This document shows positions 50,569 through 60,987 of a DNA stretch of 64,000 nucleotides, piece after piece. This DNA comes from an uncultured Jannaschia sp. GTDB taxonomy: Bacteria; Pseudomonadota; Alphaproteobacteria; Rhodobacterales; Rhodobacteraceae. The position numbers and the translations under genes were made by a program. Location: positions 1 to 64,000 of the forward strand of contig CANLTZ010000015.1 of NCBI GenBank assembly GCA_947494145.1, given 5' to 3'. Below the pieces are notes generated by a model. The model ran no database searches and was not told the DNA's origin. It saw only the letters and a program-made list of their open reading frames with translations. Position 1 is the stretch's first letter. The number at the start of each line of letters is the position of its first letter.

Positions 50569-50975
50569 CCAACATGCCGCCCCGGGGCATTGCCCCCGGG
50601 GCCACGGCCGGATCGCAGCGGTCGAAAACGTCCACACCCTGCCGCACTTTCGCGACAACGGCGTCTCCCGGGCCATGATCTGGGCAATCGCGTCGGGTTC
50701 GACATACCTATTTCAGTCCGAACGCTTCGCCTAGGAACCAACGTCGCCCTATTTCAGGAACCACGCCCCTTCGCCCAAGCTTACGGACCTGGCCGAAAAG
50801 ATCGCGCGGCAAGACCCAAAACCCGAAGATGCAAGCTGCGCGGTGACCGCGGCGCGACCGGCTTGCGCTGCTCTTCTTTTGGGGGTCGCAAACTGACACG
50901 CAATTCGCCAGAAGACGTCTTCAATCCGCCACCTTGGCAAACCAATCCTCGTCCGAGAACGACGAGGCCAGGGCC

Positions 50976-51644
50976 ATGCAACACGCCCCAGATGCACAAT
51001 TCGCGCCCGCATCCCCGGCGACGCGCCCGCACACCGCCCCCACCATCAGGCCGGCAATAAAGGCGGATGTGGCAGTCATTCGGAAGTGCACCCGGACAAC
51101 CCACGAAACCCACGCGCGTCGCCTTCCACACCGTTTTGCGATGGATGACGCAGCCGAGGCGTTCATCGATTTGTTCCTCAAACGCGCCTTTCGTACTGCA
51201 AATGGCAACCCAATCGCGCAAAGCGAGACCCTGTTCGTGGCCGAGTCTGACGGACATTTCTGCGGCTACATCCACCTGTCGACTGCGCCCGAAGAGGGCC
51301 TTGAGATCGGGATCGTAGATATCCACACCGCCCCCGAGTTCCGAGGCACGGGTGTAGGTACGGCCTTGCTACGCCATGCACAGCGGCTATGCGAAGAGGC
51401 AGATGTCCACAGCCTCCATGCCGAAGTCTGGCACGGAAACGATGCCTCCACCGCATTGTTCACAGCGGCAAAGTTCCGCGAAGACGGCAAGATGTACAGT
51501 TGGGGCAAAACTACCTCCCCTGACCGCCCACCCCCACCCGGGGTCTGGACGATCAAGACTGTCGCAACTGGCATTGCCTATGGGCTTGGTGGTTATCTTG
51601 CGCTTACCGGGCTCTACACCATCTTGCGCGATCTGCTGGCTTGA
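50976..51644 (+). CDS. GNAT acetyltransferase with C-terminal hydrophobic segment
   Basis: IRPAIKADVAVIRKC...GIVDIHTAPEFRGTGVGTALLRHAQRLCEEADV; C-terminal GIAYGLGGYLALTGLYTILRDLL. Confidence 0.8.
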   Translation: MQHAPDAQFAPASPATRPHTAPTIRPAIKADVAVIRKCTRTTHETHARRLPHRFAMDDAAEAFIDLFLKRAFRTANGNPIAQSETLFVAESDGHFCGYIHLSTAPEEGLEIGIVDIHTAPEFRGTGVGTALLRHAQRLCEEADVHSLHAEVWHGNDASTALFTAAKFREDGKMYSWGKTTSPDRPPPPGVWTIKTVATGIAYGLGGYLALTGLYTILRDLLA

Positions 51645-51648
51645 TCCG

Positions 51649-51927
51649 TCAGCGGCAGGGCGCTTCGAAATACGTTCCGTCGCCACGCGCATAGGCACAT
51701 TGTTGGCTGGCGCTGTTCTGCGCCACGATCGTGCCCGCAGATGCGCCCAACAGACCTGCGATGATCAGCCATTCGTCATCCGCTTCCAACGCCTCGGCGG
51801 TAATCAACCCAGCGGCCGCGCCACCCGTGACACCTGCCACCGTCCGTTGCTGCGGCGTCAAGGTGTTGCATCCCGTCAGTAAAATCAGGCCCGCCGTGGC
51901 GAGCATCGTCGTCATCTTGGCTTGCAT
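51649..51927 (-). CDS. Small glycine-zipper lipoprotein
   Basis: MQAKMTTMLATAGLILLTGCNTLTPQQRTVAGVTGGAAAGLITAEAL; lipobox LTGC. Confidence 0.7.
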   Translation of the reverse strand: MQAKMTTMLATAGLILLTGCNTLTPQQRTVAGVTGGAAAGLITAEALEADDEWLIIAGLLGASAGTIVAQNSASQQCAYARGDGTYFEAPCR

Positions 51928-52160
51928 GTCTGCCCTCCCTTGGGGCGTTTCCCAACCCGTGATGGGCGGGGCAAACGCCACCGCGAAAAGATGATGCGCC
52001 CTGACCCACGGGGTTTGCGAAGTGAGCGCTCTTCGCGCAGCCCAAGGACCAGAACATCTCATTTGAAGCAGAGCCGGATGCCGCACGATTTGACAAAACG
52101 CAAATGGGCGTCGGTGTCGCAGCTCGGCCCGCGACGCGGGCAGGAAGGCGGAAACCGCAG

Positions 52161-52337
52161 TCAGACGTCGGCGGGTGTCCCGCGGGAATCTTTGTCCGAA
52201 GCCAGCGTAGACTTCGGTGCATCATCATCCTTCATGCGCGCCTGGGTGCTGCGACGGCTCCAAAACACGAAAATTAGGGCCGCCAAAAGCGTGCCGAAGG
52301 AAAGAATGGGCAGAAAAAGGTCTGCGAACATGGTCAT
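52161..52337 (-). CDS. Small single-TM membrane protein
   Basis: MTMFADLFLPILSFGTLLAALIFVFWSRRSTQARMKDDDAPKSTLASDKDSRGTPADV. Confidence 0.55.
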   Translation of the reverse strand: MTMFADLFLPILSFGTLLAALIFVFWSRRSTQARMKDDDAPKSTLASDKDSRGTPADV

Positions 52338-52422
52338 GTCCTCACATTGATCAGGATTGTGGGGCACAAACCGCCGGTTCTGCCGATACGTTCCCGAAAA
52401 GCGAAACCCGCGACATTCCACC

Positions 52423-53094
52423 TCAGGTCGGTGGAAACGCCGCATCAAAGGCCAGCGCGCCGTGGGTGGTGAAGCGCACCACCCGGCTGCCCTGCTCGCG
52501 CCGCACCCAGCCTTGTGCCTCCATCTGAGCCAAGATGGCCCGCCCCAGGCGTCCCGCCAAATGGCTGCGCCGTTCCGACCAATCCAGACAGTCGCGGCAG
52601 AGCGGCGCGCGCCCGGAGAGCGTATCGGGGTCCAATTCAAGAGGGACGAGGGCCGCGCCCATCCGTGCGGTGGCTTCCGGCCCCTCAACCAGCGCACCTT
52701 TCCGCATCAAACTGCGATACATCTGAACGCCGCGGCGCCCCGCCAGATGGTCATAGCAGACCCGCGCATCGCGCATCGCGGCATCCTTCGGGCCGGGCCT
52801 TGCCCGTTTTGGGCCGACCTCGGCCGACAAGGACATCAGCCCCTCCAACACGCCAGCCACCTGTGGCGAGGCAAGGCGCAGATACGCATGGCGCCCCTGC
52901 TTGCGACGCGCCAGGAGCCCGCCGCTTTCCAGCTTCGCCAGATGAGTGCTGGCGGTCTGTGGCGTCACCCCGGCCTCCAGCGCCAATTCACTTGCCGTGA
53001 GGGCCCCGCCATCCATGAGCGCCGACAACATGGCCGCCCGCGCCGGATCTCCGATCAAAGCGGCAAGTGTGGCAATATCAGGTCCGTCTTGCAT
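52423..53094 (-). CDS. ArsR family transcriptional regulator
   Basis: IGDPARAAMLSALMDGGALTASELALEAGVTPQTASTHLAKLESGGLL. Confidence 0.9.
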   Translation of the reverse strand: MQDGPDIATLAALIGDPARAAMLSALMDGGALTASELALEAGVTPQTASTHLAKLESGGLLARRKQGRHAYLRLASPQVAGVLEGLMSLSAEVGPKRARPGPKDAAMRDARVCYDHLAGRRGVQMYRSLMRKGALVEGPEATARMGAALVPLELDPDTLSGRAPLCRDCLDWSERRSHLAGRLGRAILAQMEAQGWVRREQGSRVVRFTTHGALAFDAAFPPT

Positions 53095-53171
53095 AGTTCG
53101 ATTTTAATCGAAGCATTCCGACGCGGCAATCCGCTATCCCCGAAACCATCCATACCAAACTCGGACCCACC

Positions 53172-53477
53172 ATGCTCACATGCATCATACGATATGAAAT
53201 CGAGCCCACCCAACGCGCCGATTTCGTCACCTATGCCCAGACCTGGAACACCGCGATCCCGCGGTGCGGTGCCACCCTCACAGGCTATTTCGCGCCCCAT
53301 GAAGGCGCCTCGACCGTCGCTTACGGGATCTACGACATTCCCGATCTGGCCGCCTACGAAACCTACCGCACCAAGCTGGCCGCCGACCCTTTGGGGCGCG
53401 AAAACTATGCTTTCGCGCAGGAAAGACGGTTCATTCGCCGTGAAGACCGCCTCTGGCTCAGGCGTGTCGAAGGCTGA
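53172..53477 (+). CDS. NIPSNAP family protein
   Basis: YEIEPTQRADFVTYAQTWNTAIPRCGATLTGYFAPHEGASTVAYGIYDIPDLAAYETYR. Confidence 0.85.
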   Translation: MLTCIIRYEIEPTQRADFVTYAQTWNTAIPRCGATLTGYFAPHEGASTVAYGIYDIPDLAAYETYRTKLAADPLGRENYAFAQERRFIRREDRLWLRRVEG

Positions 53478-53581
53478 GGCCCTCGCACCGCGAAGAGGGC
53501 TGCGGCCCAAAGGGCCCGCAAAAGCCCGATGAGCAAACGACCCAGGTTCCAAGCGCAGACGAAACCTTCTAACAGCCGCCC

Positions 53582-54499
53582 ATGGCCAGCACGACCGACA
53601 CTCCCGTCTCGACACCTACCCTCAGCAATTGGCTGTCCATTCTGTCGCTGGGGCTGATCTGGGGCGGCACCTTCATGGTCGTGGCGATCGCGTTGCGCGG
53701 CTATGGCCCCGTCACGGTAGCCGCTGCGCGCACCACGCTGGGCGCCTTAGCATTGCTGGCCCTCGTCGCGGCGCTTCGGCGCCCGCGGCCCGATTGGTCC
53801 CCCTCTCTTGGCCTCTTCGTCCTGGCATTGGGCGTCTTGACCACGGCGCTGCCGTTCCTGCTGCTGGCCTGGGGTCAGCAACATGTGCCTTCGGCCTTTG
53901 CAGGCCTCTCCATGGCCGTACTGCCGCTTTTCGTGCTGCCGCTGGCCCATTTCTTCGTGCCGGGCGACCGGATGACCTGGCGCAAGACGGGTGGCTTCGC
54001 CCTGGGCCTCACCGGCGCGCTCGTCCTGCTGGGACCGGGCATCACCGCCGCCGGTGGCGGAGACCTCTCCGCCCTGGGTCGCATCGCCTGTATCGCGGCC
54101 TCTATCAGCTATGCCTTCGGCTCCATCCTCACCCGGCGCTGCCCGCCCATCGACGGCATGTGGCTGGGCACATTGACCCTGGTGGTCGGGGCGATCTTGC
54201 TGCTGCCCGCCATGGTTGTGACCGAGGGCCTGCCCGCCGCGGCGCCCCCCGGCATCATGGTCGCCATCGTCTTTCTGGGCCTCGTCCCAACGGCCTTCGC
54301 CGCCCTTCTGCGCGTCCAGGTCATCCGCAGCGCGGGCCCCAGCTTCATGACGCTCGTGAATTATCAGGTGCCCGTCTGGTCCATGGTCTTTGGCGCGCTG
54401 ATTCTCAACGAAGACTTACCTGGCCGGTTCTTCGCGGCCCTGGCACTCATCGCCGCGGGACTGGCCGTCAGTCAGTCGCGCCGCCGCAGCGCCGCTTGA
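53582..54499 (+). CDS. EamA/DMT superfamily transporter
   Basis: About 10 TM; LSLGLIWGGTFMVVAIALRGYGPVTVAAARTTLGALALL. Confidence 0.92.
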   Translation: MASTTDTPVSTPTLSNWLSILSLGLIWGGTFMVVAIALRGYGPVTVAAARTTLGALALLALVAALRRPRPDWSPSLGLFVLALGVLTTALPFLLLAWGQQHVPSAFAGLSMAVLPLFVLPLAHFFVPGDRMTWRKTGGFALGLTGALVLLGPGITAAGGGDLSALGRIACIAASISYAFGSILTRRCPPIDGMWLGTLTLVVGAILLLPAMVVTEGLPAAAPPGIMVAIVFLGLVPTAFAALLRVQVIRSAGPSFMTLVNYQVPVWSMVFGALILNEDLPGRFFAALALIAAGLAVSQSRRRSAA

Positions 54500-54530
54500 C
54501 AGCGCGGCCGCTGCGCCCGACACCGATCCG

Positions 54531-55979
54531 ATGCTCGACCCCCGCCCCGTCGGATACGTGATCGGCCTGCTCCTGATGGCCCTGGGCGCGTCCATGGCGC
54601 TGCCGCTTCTGGCGGATCTTCAAGCGCAAAACGGCCACTGGCCCGCCTTTCTGGAGGCCGGGCTGATGACCGGCCTGATCGGCATGTGCCTGTCGCTGGC
54701 CACGTCCAATGCCGTGCGCGACCGGCTCAGCCTGCAACAGACCTTCATGCTAACCACCGGCGTCTGGCTCGCGCTTCCCATCTTCGCCGCCCTGCCCTTC
54801 GTCTTCGGGGCCAGCGGCACCAGCTATACCGATGGCTTCTTCGAAGCCATGTCCGGCCTGACCACAACGGGCGCTACGGTGCTGACCGGGCTTGACGATA
54901 TGCCAGCTGGCCTGCTGCTTTGGCGTGGGCTGCTGCAATGGTTTGGCGGCATTGGCGTCATTGTCGTGGCCATGGTCTTCCTGCCCGAGCTTCGCGTGGG
55001 CGGCATGCAGATCTTCCGGTCCGAAGGGTTCGACACGATGGGCAAGGTCCTGCCCCGCGCGGCCGAGATCTCGTCGACCATTTCAACCATTTACATCATG
55101 ATCACCGTCACCTGCGCCCTGGCCTATGGCGCCGCAGGCATGGGCGGCTTCGATGCCATCGTCCATGCCATGACCACCGTGTCGACCGGTGGTTTCGCCA
55201 ATTACGATGCCAGTTTCGGCGCTTTCAAAGGTGGCCACGAATATATCGCGACCGTTTTCATGATCACCGCCGCGCTCCCCTTCGTTCTCTATGTCCAACT
55301 GATCAACGGCGAAGCCCGGCCCCTTTGGCGTGACCCGCAGGTGCGCGCGTTCCTTGGTACGGCTGCGATCCTCATCGCCGTGGCGGCTTCTGTTCTGGTC
55401 GCCCTCCAGGGCCTACCGGTGGAGCGGGCTATTCGCGAAGCGCTCTTCAACCTCACCTCGATCCTGACGGGCACCGGCTATGCCAGCACCGATTACATGA
55501 CCTGGGGCGGCTTTCTCATCGGGATGTTCTTCTTTGCGGGGCTCATCGGCGGCTGCGCTGGCTCCACCTCCTGCTCGGTCAAGATTTTTCGTTATCAGAT
55601 CCTGTTCGCCGCGGTGAAAGCCCAAGTGCGCCGCATCCACTCGCCCCATGGCATCTTCCGCCCCCGCTACGATGGCCGCACCGTGACCGAAGACGTGCTG
55701 TCGTCGGTCATGGCCTTCTTCGTGCTGTTTGTGGTGACGATGGGCGTCTTTTCCGTGGCGCTGGCGCTGACCGGCCTGGACCTTGTGACCTCGGTCTCGG
55801 GCGCCGCGGCCGCGGTGGCCAATATTGGGCCAGGCCTGGGCCCTGTGATCGGCCCGGCGGGCAATTACGCACCGCTGTCGGATCTGGCGAAATGGCTGCT
55901 GGCGGCGGCCATGTTGATCGGGCGGTTGGAATTGGTGGTGGTCTACGTGCTGTTCACCCGCCGGTTTTGGCGGGCGTGA
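54531..55979 (+). CDS. trkH: TrkH family potassium uptake protein
   Basis: DGFFEAMSGLTTTGATVL; MTTVSTGGFANYDASFGAF; GGCAGSTSCSVKIFRYQIL. Confidence 0.93.
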   Translation: MLDPRPVGYVIGLLLMALGASMALPLLADLQAQNGHWPAFLEAGLMTGLIGMCLSLATSNAVRDRLSLQQTFMLTTGVWLALPIFAALPFVFGASGTSYTDGFFEAMSGLTTTGATVLTGLDDMPAGLLLWRGLLQWFGGIGVIVVAMVFLPELRVGGMQIFRSEGFDTMGKVLPRAAEISSTISTIYIMITVTCALAYGAAGMGGFDAIVHAMTTVSTGGFANYDASFGAFKGGHEYIATVFMITAALPFVLYVQLINGEARPLWRDPQVRAFLGTAAILIAVAASVLVALQGLPVERAIREALFNLTSILTGTGYASTDYMTWGGFLIGMFFFAGLIGGCAGSTSCSVKIFRYQILFAAVKAQVRRIHSPHGIFRPRYDGRTVTEDVLSSVMAFFVLFVVTMGVFSVALALTGLDLVTSVSGAAAAVANIGPGLGPVIGPAGNYAPLSDLAKWLLAAAMLIGRLELVVVYVLFTRRFWRA

Positions 55980-56494
55980 CGGGGCGTTTGATCCTGTTTT
56001 CGGGGCGGCCCGGTGTGGGCAAATCAACCCTTGCCCGGCGCCTGGCCGAAAAGACAGGTGCCATCTGGCTGCGCATTGACAGCCTTGAGGCCGGTTTGCG
56101 CGCCTCCACCCTCGCCATCCATTCCGCCGAAGATGCCGGACACCGCGCCGCGCAAAACACCGCGATGGACAATCTGGCCCTCGGTCACACGGTCATCGCC
56201 GACGCTGTGAACGAAACCAACTGGATGCGCAACTGGTGGACACAGGCCGCTCGATCCGTTGAAGCCTCGACCTTCGGTGTGGAAGTCACTTGTAGCGACA
56301 CCACGCTGCACCGGATGTGGGTCGAAACCCGCCACGCATCTGAGCCCTTCACACCCGACTGGCCCACGGTCACCGCCCGTGTGTGGGAGCCGTGGACAGA
56401 CGCGGACCACCATGCAGACAATGCGGGTCCTGATCCGCTGGCGGAGCTACTTAAAGTCTTGGGTCACGCCGATGGAACGGCGAAAAGGACATGA
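55976..56494 (+). CDS. AAA-type P-loop kinase-like ATPase
   Basis: LILFSGRPGVGKSTLARRLAEKTGAIWLRIDSLEAGL; GTG start overlapping the trkH stop. Confidence 0.8.
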   Translation: MTGRLILFSGRPGVGKSTLARRLAEKTGAIWLRIDSLEAGLRASTLAIHSAEDAGHRAAQNTAMDNLALGHTVIADAVNETNWMRNWWTQAARSVEASTFGVEVTCSDTTLHRMWVETRHASEPFTPDWPTVTARVWEPWTDADHHADNAGPDPLAELLKVLGHADGTAKRT

Positions 56495-56590
56495 AGAACT
56501 CGTCATAGAGCCCTGATGAAAATAGATTTCAAAGGCGAGGCGATGGACTTCAGCCGCCCCCGCAGCCGCAATCAAGCGTGAGCGCCCGCC

Positions 56591-58357
56591 CTATTCCCAA
56601 CAGCTCACCAGCACGGTCATTCCCACCGCCCGGGTCGTCAAGTCCTCCGGCGCGATGGGGAAGCCCGCCTGCTCCACCGCGACCTCTACGCCCGCAGCAT
56701 CCAGCACACCGGCCAAGGCCGAGGCTTTCTTGGCAAACGTTACGTCACCCGGCAGTGCCCGCGCGCCGTCTTCGGGGTCGGGCAGCAGCATCCCGGCCAC
56801 GCGCCCCGCCGCATCCAGCACAGGGCCGCCCACATCGCCATCCCGGCTGTCCAGTGACAGGCGCAGCACGTCGTCCGAGCCGTCGAGCCCGCGCACATCC
56901 TGCAAGGTACCAAACGACAAGGTGGCCGCCCCCAGCACGCCGCCATAGGGGAAGCCCCCCACCGACACCGCCGAGCGCAGACGCCCCGCATTGGGCGCCA
57001 GGGCCGCCACTTCCACAGGCGCAAGGCGGGCCACCGGGCGCAGCACGGCCACGCCATCCTGGCTCAGCACGACGTCTGCGTCGTGCAGACGGTCCAGCGT
57101 CACGCGCGCGCAGGCCTCCACCGTACTGGCGGCCGTCACCGCCGTGCCGCTGCCATCGACGAAGAACCCCGAGGCCGAGCGCTTGGGTTTGCGCACTTCC
57201 AAGCCCGACACCATGTCGAAGCTCTGCTCGCTGGGCTCAAACCCTTCATCTGCGGGCAAGGCGGGGCCGGTCGAGGCCAGCGTGCGCTGCATCTCCGGCA
57301 GGGCCCGCGCGGCCAGATTGTCCTGCGCCTCGGGCCAGCTTAACAGGTAGCCGACGATGTGTCCGTCCTCCAACTTCGCGAAAACCTGCGTCGTGCGGTC
57401 GGGCGCGACGCCGGTGATCTCGAAGCTGTCGCGGCTCTTGGCGCGTGGGCCTTCCGGGGGCACCACCTCCAGCGTCTGCAGGATCTCATAGAGCCCCCCC
57501 AGCGCAGCGCGATCCCCGGCTTGAGAAATCAACGACATCTCGACGCCTGACCCGTCCTTGGCGTTGTAGTGCACGAAGGGGGCCTCAAGCCGGTCGAACT
57601 CGACCAAGCCCAGGGGCGCCGTCAGCGCAACGCCCGCCTGGGCAACTTGCAATGGCCCCAGCCCCAAAGCGGCCTGCCCAACAGCGTAATCGTTCAGCAA
57701 CCGGGCCCGCTGGCGTGTGGTCAGCACACCCGTGGCATCGAAGCCGCGCCCCGCCTGCCACGCCGCCATGGCCGTCCGGGTGCCGCGGCCATAGGCACCG
57801 TCGATGGCCGCCGAATAATAGCCGAACCATTGCATTGCGCGCTGCAACTCCATCCGTTCCTCGCGGGTCAGCAAGGCCTCGGACCGTCGCGCCTGGCGCG
57901 GCGTCTCGTCAGGCGCGGGCTCTGGGGCGATATCCGTGCGGGCTGCCGCGGTCTCGGTCGCTACCGGACCGCCGGGCGTGGCTGGCACCCCCGCAACGGG
58001 CGCGTCATCGGGCGGTGCCACCGGTTGCAAAGCCCCCGCGCCCACGGGCCAAAACCGGTCGCGATACTGCGCCCCGTCCGTCAGATAGCTGTCCCGCGGG
58101 ATCAATCCGTTGTCACGCAACTGGCGCAGTCGCGCCTGCGCTTCCGTCGCCTCGTAGGGCCCCAGGGCAAGCCCGTACCATCCGCGCCCAAGTCCGAAGC
58201 CGTTCACATCGGGAAACAGACCGCCATAGGCCCGCGCCCGCTCCTGCGCTTCGCGCAGACTTGGATGGGCCTCGATTTGGACGAAGGCGCGCCCCTGCGC
58301 CGCGGCGCTGGTGGCAAAGACGACTAGGATGGACAGACATGCCAAAATGCGGCGCAT
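56591..58357 (-). CDS. SPOR-like + peptidoglycan-binding + trypsin-fold (pseudo-protease) secreted protein
   Basis: Signal peptide; LQRAMQWFGYYSAAIDGAYGRGTRTAMAAWQ; SGFFVDGSGTAVTAASTVEAC...GDVGGPVLDAAGRVAGML. Confidence 0.8.
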   Translation of the reverse strand: MRRILACLSILVVFATSAAAQGRAFVQIEAHPSLREAQERARAYGGLFPDVNGFGLGRGWYGLALGPYEATEAQARLRQLRDNGLIPRDSYLTDGAQYRDRFWPVGAGALQPVAPPDDAPVAGVPATPGGPVATETAAARTDIAPEPAPDETPRQARRSEALLTREERMELQRAMQWFGYYSAAIDGAYGRGTRTAMAAWQAGRGFDATGVLTTRQRARLLNDYAVGQAALGLGPLQVAQAGVALTAPLGLVEFDRLEAPFVHYNAKDGSGVEMSLISQAGDRAALGGLYEILQTLEVVPPEGPRAKSRDSFEITGVAPDRTTQVFAKLEDGHIVGYLLSWPEAQDNLAARALPEMQRTLASTGPALPADEGFEPSEQSFDMVSGLEVRKPKRSASGFFVDGSGTAVTAASTVEACARVTLDRLHDADVVLSQDGVAVLRPVARLAPVEVAALAPNAGRLRSAVSVGGFPYGGVLGAATLSFGTLQDVRGLDGSDDVLRLSLDSRDGDVGGPVLDAAGRVAGMLLPDPEDGARALPGDVTFAKKASALAGVLDAAGVEVAVEQAGFPIAPEDLTTRAVGMTVLVSCWE

Positions 58358-58517
58358 GAACGAACCCTCGGGAATCATAAGAAATACCTTCCCAACCTTC
58401 CGTAACGGGACCGAAAGGAAAAGGCACGGCACCGTCGCACCCTACCTGCGGCCCCGCGTTGACGGACCGAGTGTTGCCGCATAGACGCGGTGCCGGTCCC
58501 GAACCCCGGAGGTTTCC

Positions 58518-59453
58518 ATGCCCGCCCAAGACGCCCCCCGCTCCTTCCAGGAGATCATCCTTCGGCTGCAAAGCTACTGGGCGTCCAAGGGCTGCGCGGT
58601 GCTGCAACCTTACGATATGGAGGTGGGCGCCGGCACCTTTCACCCCGCCACAACCTTGCGCGCCCTGGGCCCCAACGCTTGGGCCGCCGCCTATGTGCAG
58701 CCCTCGCGCCGTCCCACCGATGGGCGCTACGGTGAAAACCCCAACCGGCTGCAGCATTACTATCAGTTCCAGGTCCTCATCAAACCGTCGCCGCCCGACT
58801 TGCAGGAACTCTACCTCGGCTCACTAGAAGCCATCGGGATCGACATGGACCTGCACGATATCCGCTTCGTGGAAGACGATTGGGAAAGCCCCACACTCGG
58901 CGCCTGGGGCCTGGGGTGGGAGGTATGGTGCGACGGCATGGAAGTCAGCCAATACACCTATTTCCAGCAGGTAGGCGGCCATGATTGCCACCCGGTTTCG
59001 GGTGAGTTGACCTATGGTCTGGAACGCTTGGCCATGTATGTGCTTGGCGTCGACCACGTAATGGACATGCCCTTCAACGACCCGCAAACAGCGATCGCGC
59101 TGACCTATGGCGACGTCTTTCGCCAGACCGAAGAAGAATACGCCCGTTGGAATTTCGACACCGCCGACACGGAGGTCCTTCTGCGCCATTTCGAAGAGGC
59201 GGAGCGTCATTGCCACGACATCCTGTCACGCGACGCCGATGACCCCAAGACCGGCCGGCGCATCGTCATGGCGCATCCGGCTTACGACCAATGCATCAAG
59301 GCGAGCCACATCTTCAATCTGCTGGATGCCCGCGGCGTGATCTCCGTCACGGAACGCCAGGCCTATATCGGTCGTGTCCGCGCGCTGGCCAAAGCCTGCG
59401 CCGATGCTTTTCTCGACACACGCGCCGGTGGCTGGACACCCGAAGCCGCCTAA
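58518..59453 (+). CDS. glyQ: Glycyl-tRNA synthetase alpha subunit
   Basis: [43 protein letters not shown]. Confidence 0.97.
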   Translation: MPAQDAPRSFQEIILRLQSYWASKGCAVLQPYDMEVGAGTFHPATTLRALGPNAWAAAYVQPSRRPTDGRYGENPNRLQHYYQFQVLIKPSPPDLQELYLGSLEAIGIDMDLHDIRFVEDDWESPTLGAWGLGWEVWCDGMEVSQYTYFQQVGGHDCHPVSGELTYGLERLAMYVLGVDHVMDMPFNDPQTAIALTYGDVFRQTEEEYARWNFDTADTEVLLRHFEEAERHCHDILSRDADDPKTGRRIVMAHPAYDQCIKASHIFNLLDARGVISVTERQAYIGRVRALAKACADAFLDTRAGGWTPEAA

Positions 59454-59568
59454 ATTCGCCAGGGACCGGCGGGCCTTCGCTATTTTTGCTTCGCATTTTC
59501 CGGGTGTTCCATAGCAGAAACCTTTTGCTGCTATCCCTTCGGGCATCGACCATCCGAAGGGGCGCATC

Positions 59569-60327
59569 ATGGAAATCGCTGACAGCCCAGACCGCACCTC
59601 ATCCGAAGTGGACCGCCTGCGCGCCGCTTTTGACACTGAACGCGCGCGCCTCAAGCGCCGCATGGCCGGGCGCGAACGCCGGGCCGCCGCGCGCGGCATT
59701 CTTGATGGTGTGCTCTCGCAACTTCGGCCCGGCGACGTTGCACTCGATTGCGGGGCCAATGTGGGCGACATCACCTGTCCGCTCGCCGAAACGGGGGCCA
59801 CGATCTTCGCATTTGAGCCCGATCCCGTGGCGTTCGCTGCCCTTCAGACCCGCACCGACACCCTGCCCAACGTCCACGCCATCAATGCCGCGGTCGCCGT
59901 CCAGGCGGGCACAGCCACGCTTCACCGCACCCGCGCTTTCGCCGATGATCCCTTGGCCTCCACCGTCAGCTCCACACTTCTGTCTGGCAAGCGCGACAGC
60001 GACGCGCGGGGCGCCAACGATATCGACGTGCCTGTCCTCTCCCTTCCTGGTCTGCTTCGCGACTTGACCGCTGGGCGCATCCCCGCCGCCCTGCCCGCCA
60101 CGGCACGAAAACCTTGGCGCGTCACCCTCCTCAAACTTGATGTGGAGGGGGAGGAGCTGAACCTCCTCCCCGCGCTCCACGATGCCAACCTGCTGGAGCC
60201 CATCGGCTGTACCCTGGTGGAAACGCACCAGCGCAAATTCCCCGACCGGCGCCGCGATTTCCTGCGGATGCGGCGCCGCATCGGCGCGCAATATCCCACC
60301 AGCAAGGTCAATCTCGACTGGATCTGA
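59569..60327 (+). CDS. FkbM family methyltransferase
   Basis: GDVALDCGANVGDITCPLAETGATIFAFEPDPVAFAAL; LKLDVEGEELNLLPAL. Confidence 0.88.
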   Translation: MEIADSPDRTSSEVDRLRAAFDTERARLKRRMAGRERRAAARGILDGVLSQLRPGDVALDCGANVGDITCPLAETGATIFAFEPDPVAFAALQTRTDTLPNVHAINAAVAVQAGTATLHRTRAFADDPLASTVSSTLLSGKRDSDARGANDIDVPVLSLPGLLRDLTAGRIPAALPATARKPWRVTLLKLDVEGEELNLLPALHDANLLEPIGCTLVETHQRKFPDRRRDFLRMRRRIGAQYPTSKVNLDWI

Positions 60328-60416
60328 CCGCGCCCTGGCCCCCAACGGTTGCCCCCCCGTGGGGCGTGGTGTAGCCCGCCCGGCGAACCCGCTACCCCAC
60401 CCGTTCGGAGGCCGCC

Positions 60417-60986
60417 TTGGGCAAGATCGTTGTCATCCTTCTGCTCGGCACGGCGCTCATGGCGGGCGCCGGGCTCTGGTACGCGCAGACGCGCGGCTAT
60501 TACGACCCGGTCGACGGCCCCGTCACGCTGACGCTGGAAGGCCCCAACGGTCTGATCAAAATCCCCGCGCGCGAGGTGCAGGCCATCGCCTCCAATTCGT
60601 CGCCCCTGGGGTTCCGCGCCTGCTTCGCCCATGACCTGGACCTTGCCGTTCTGGCCGGTGTCACCCCGGATGCGCCACAGGGCGACGGCGCCCTGCGCGC
60701 CTATACCGCGCCCGACGCGGCCCCCACCATCGCGCCCGGCTGGTTCGACTGCTTCGATGCGCCCGCCTTGGGCGCCCTGCTGGCCGATGGCACCGCGCGC
60801 GCCTTCACCGCCTATTCCAACGCCGCCTTCGGCGTGGACCGCGTCGTGGCGCTGACCGCCGATGGCCGCGGCTGGGCCTGGCACGCGCTCAACGATTGCG
60901 GCGACCGCGCCTATGACGGCACGCCCGTGGGCGAAGAATGCCCGGACCGCGCCACCTTCCAGCCGCTCACCGAAGGAAGCCTTTGA
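60417..60986 (+). CDS. DUF6446-like protein (single N-terminal TM)
   Basis: IVVILLLGTALMAGAGLWYAQTRGYYDPV; immediately upstream of glyS. Confidence 0.7.
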   Translation: MGKIVVILLLGTALMAGAGLWYAQTRGYYDPVDGPVTLTLEGPNGLIKIPAREVQAIASNSSPLGFRACFAHDLDLAVLAGVTPDAPQGDGALRAYTAPDAAPTIAPGWFDCFDAPALGALLADGTARAFTAYSNAAFGVDRVVALTADGRGWAWHALNDCGDRAYDGTPVGEECPDRATFQPLTEGSL

Positions 60987-60987
60987 T

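Noticed and set aside
50570-50975. Intergenic stretch with ORF 50590-51060 considered as a decayed gene
   Set aside because: Translation is low-complexity Arg/Pro-rich with no recognizable family; not distinguishable from non-coding sequence.
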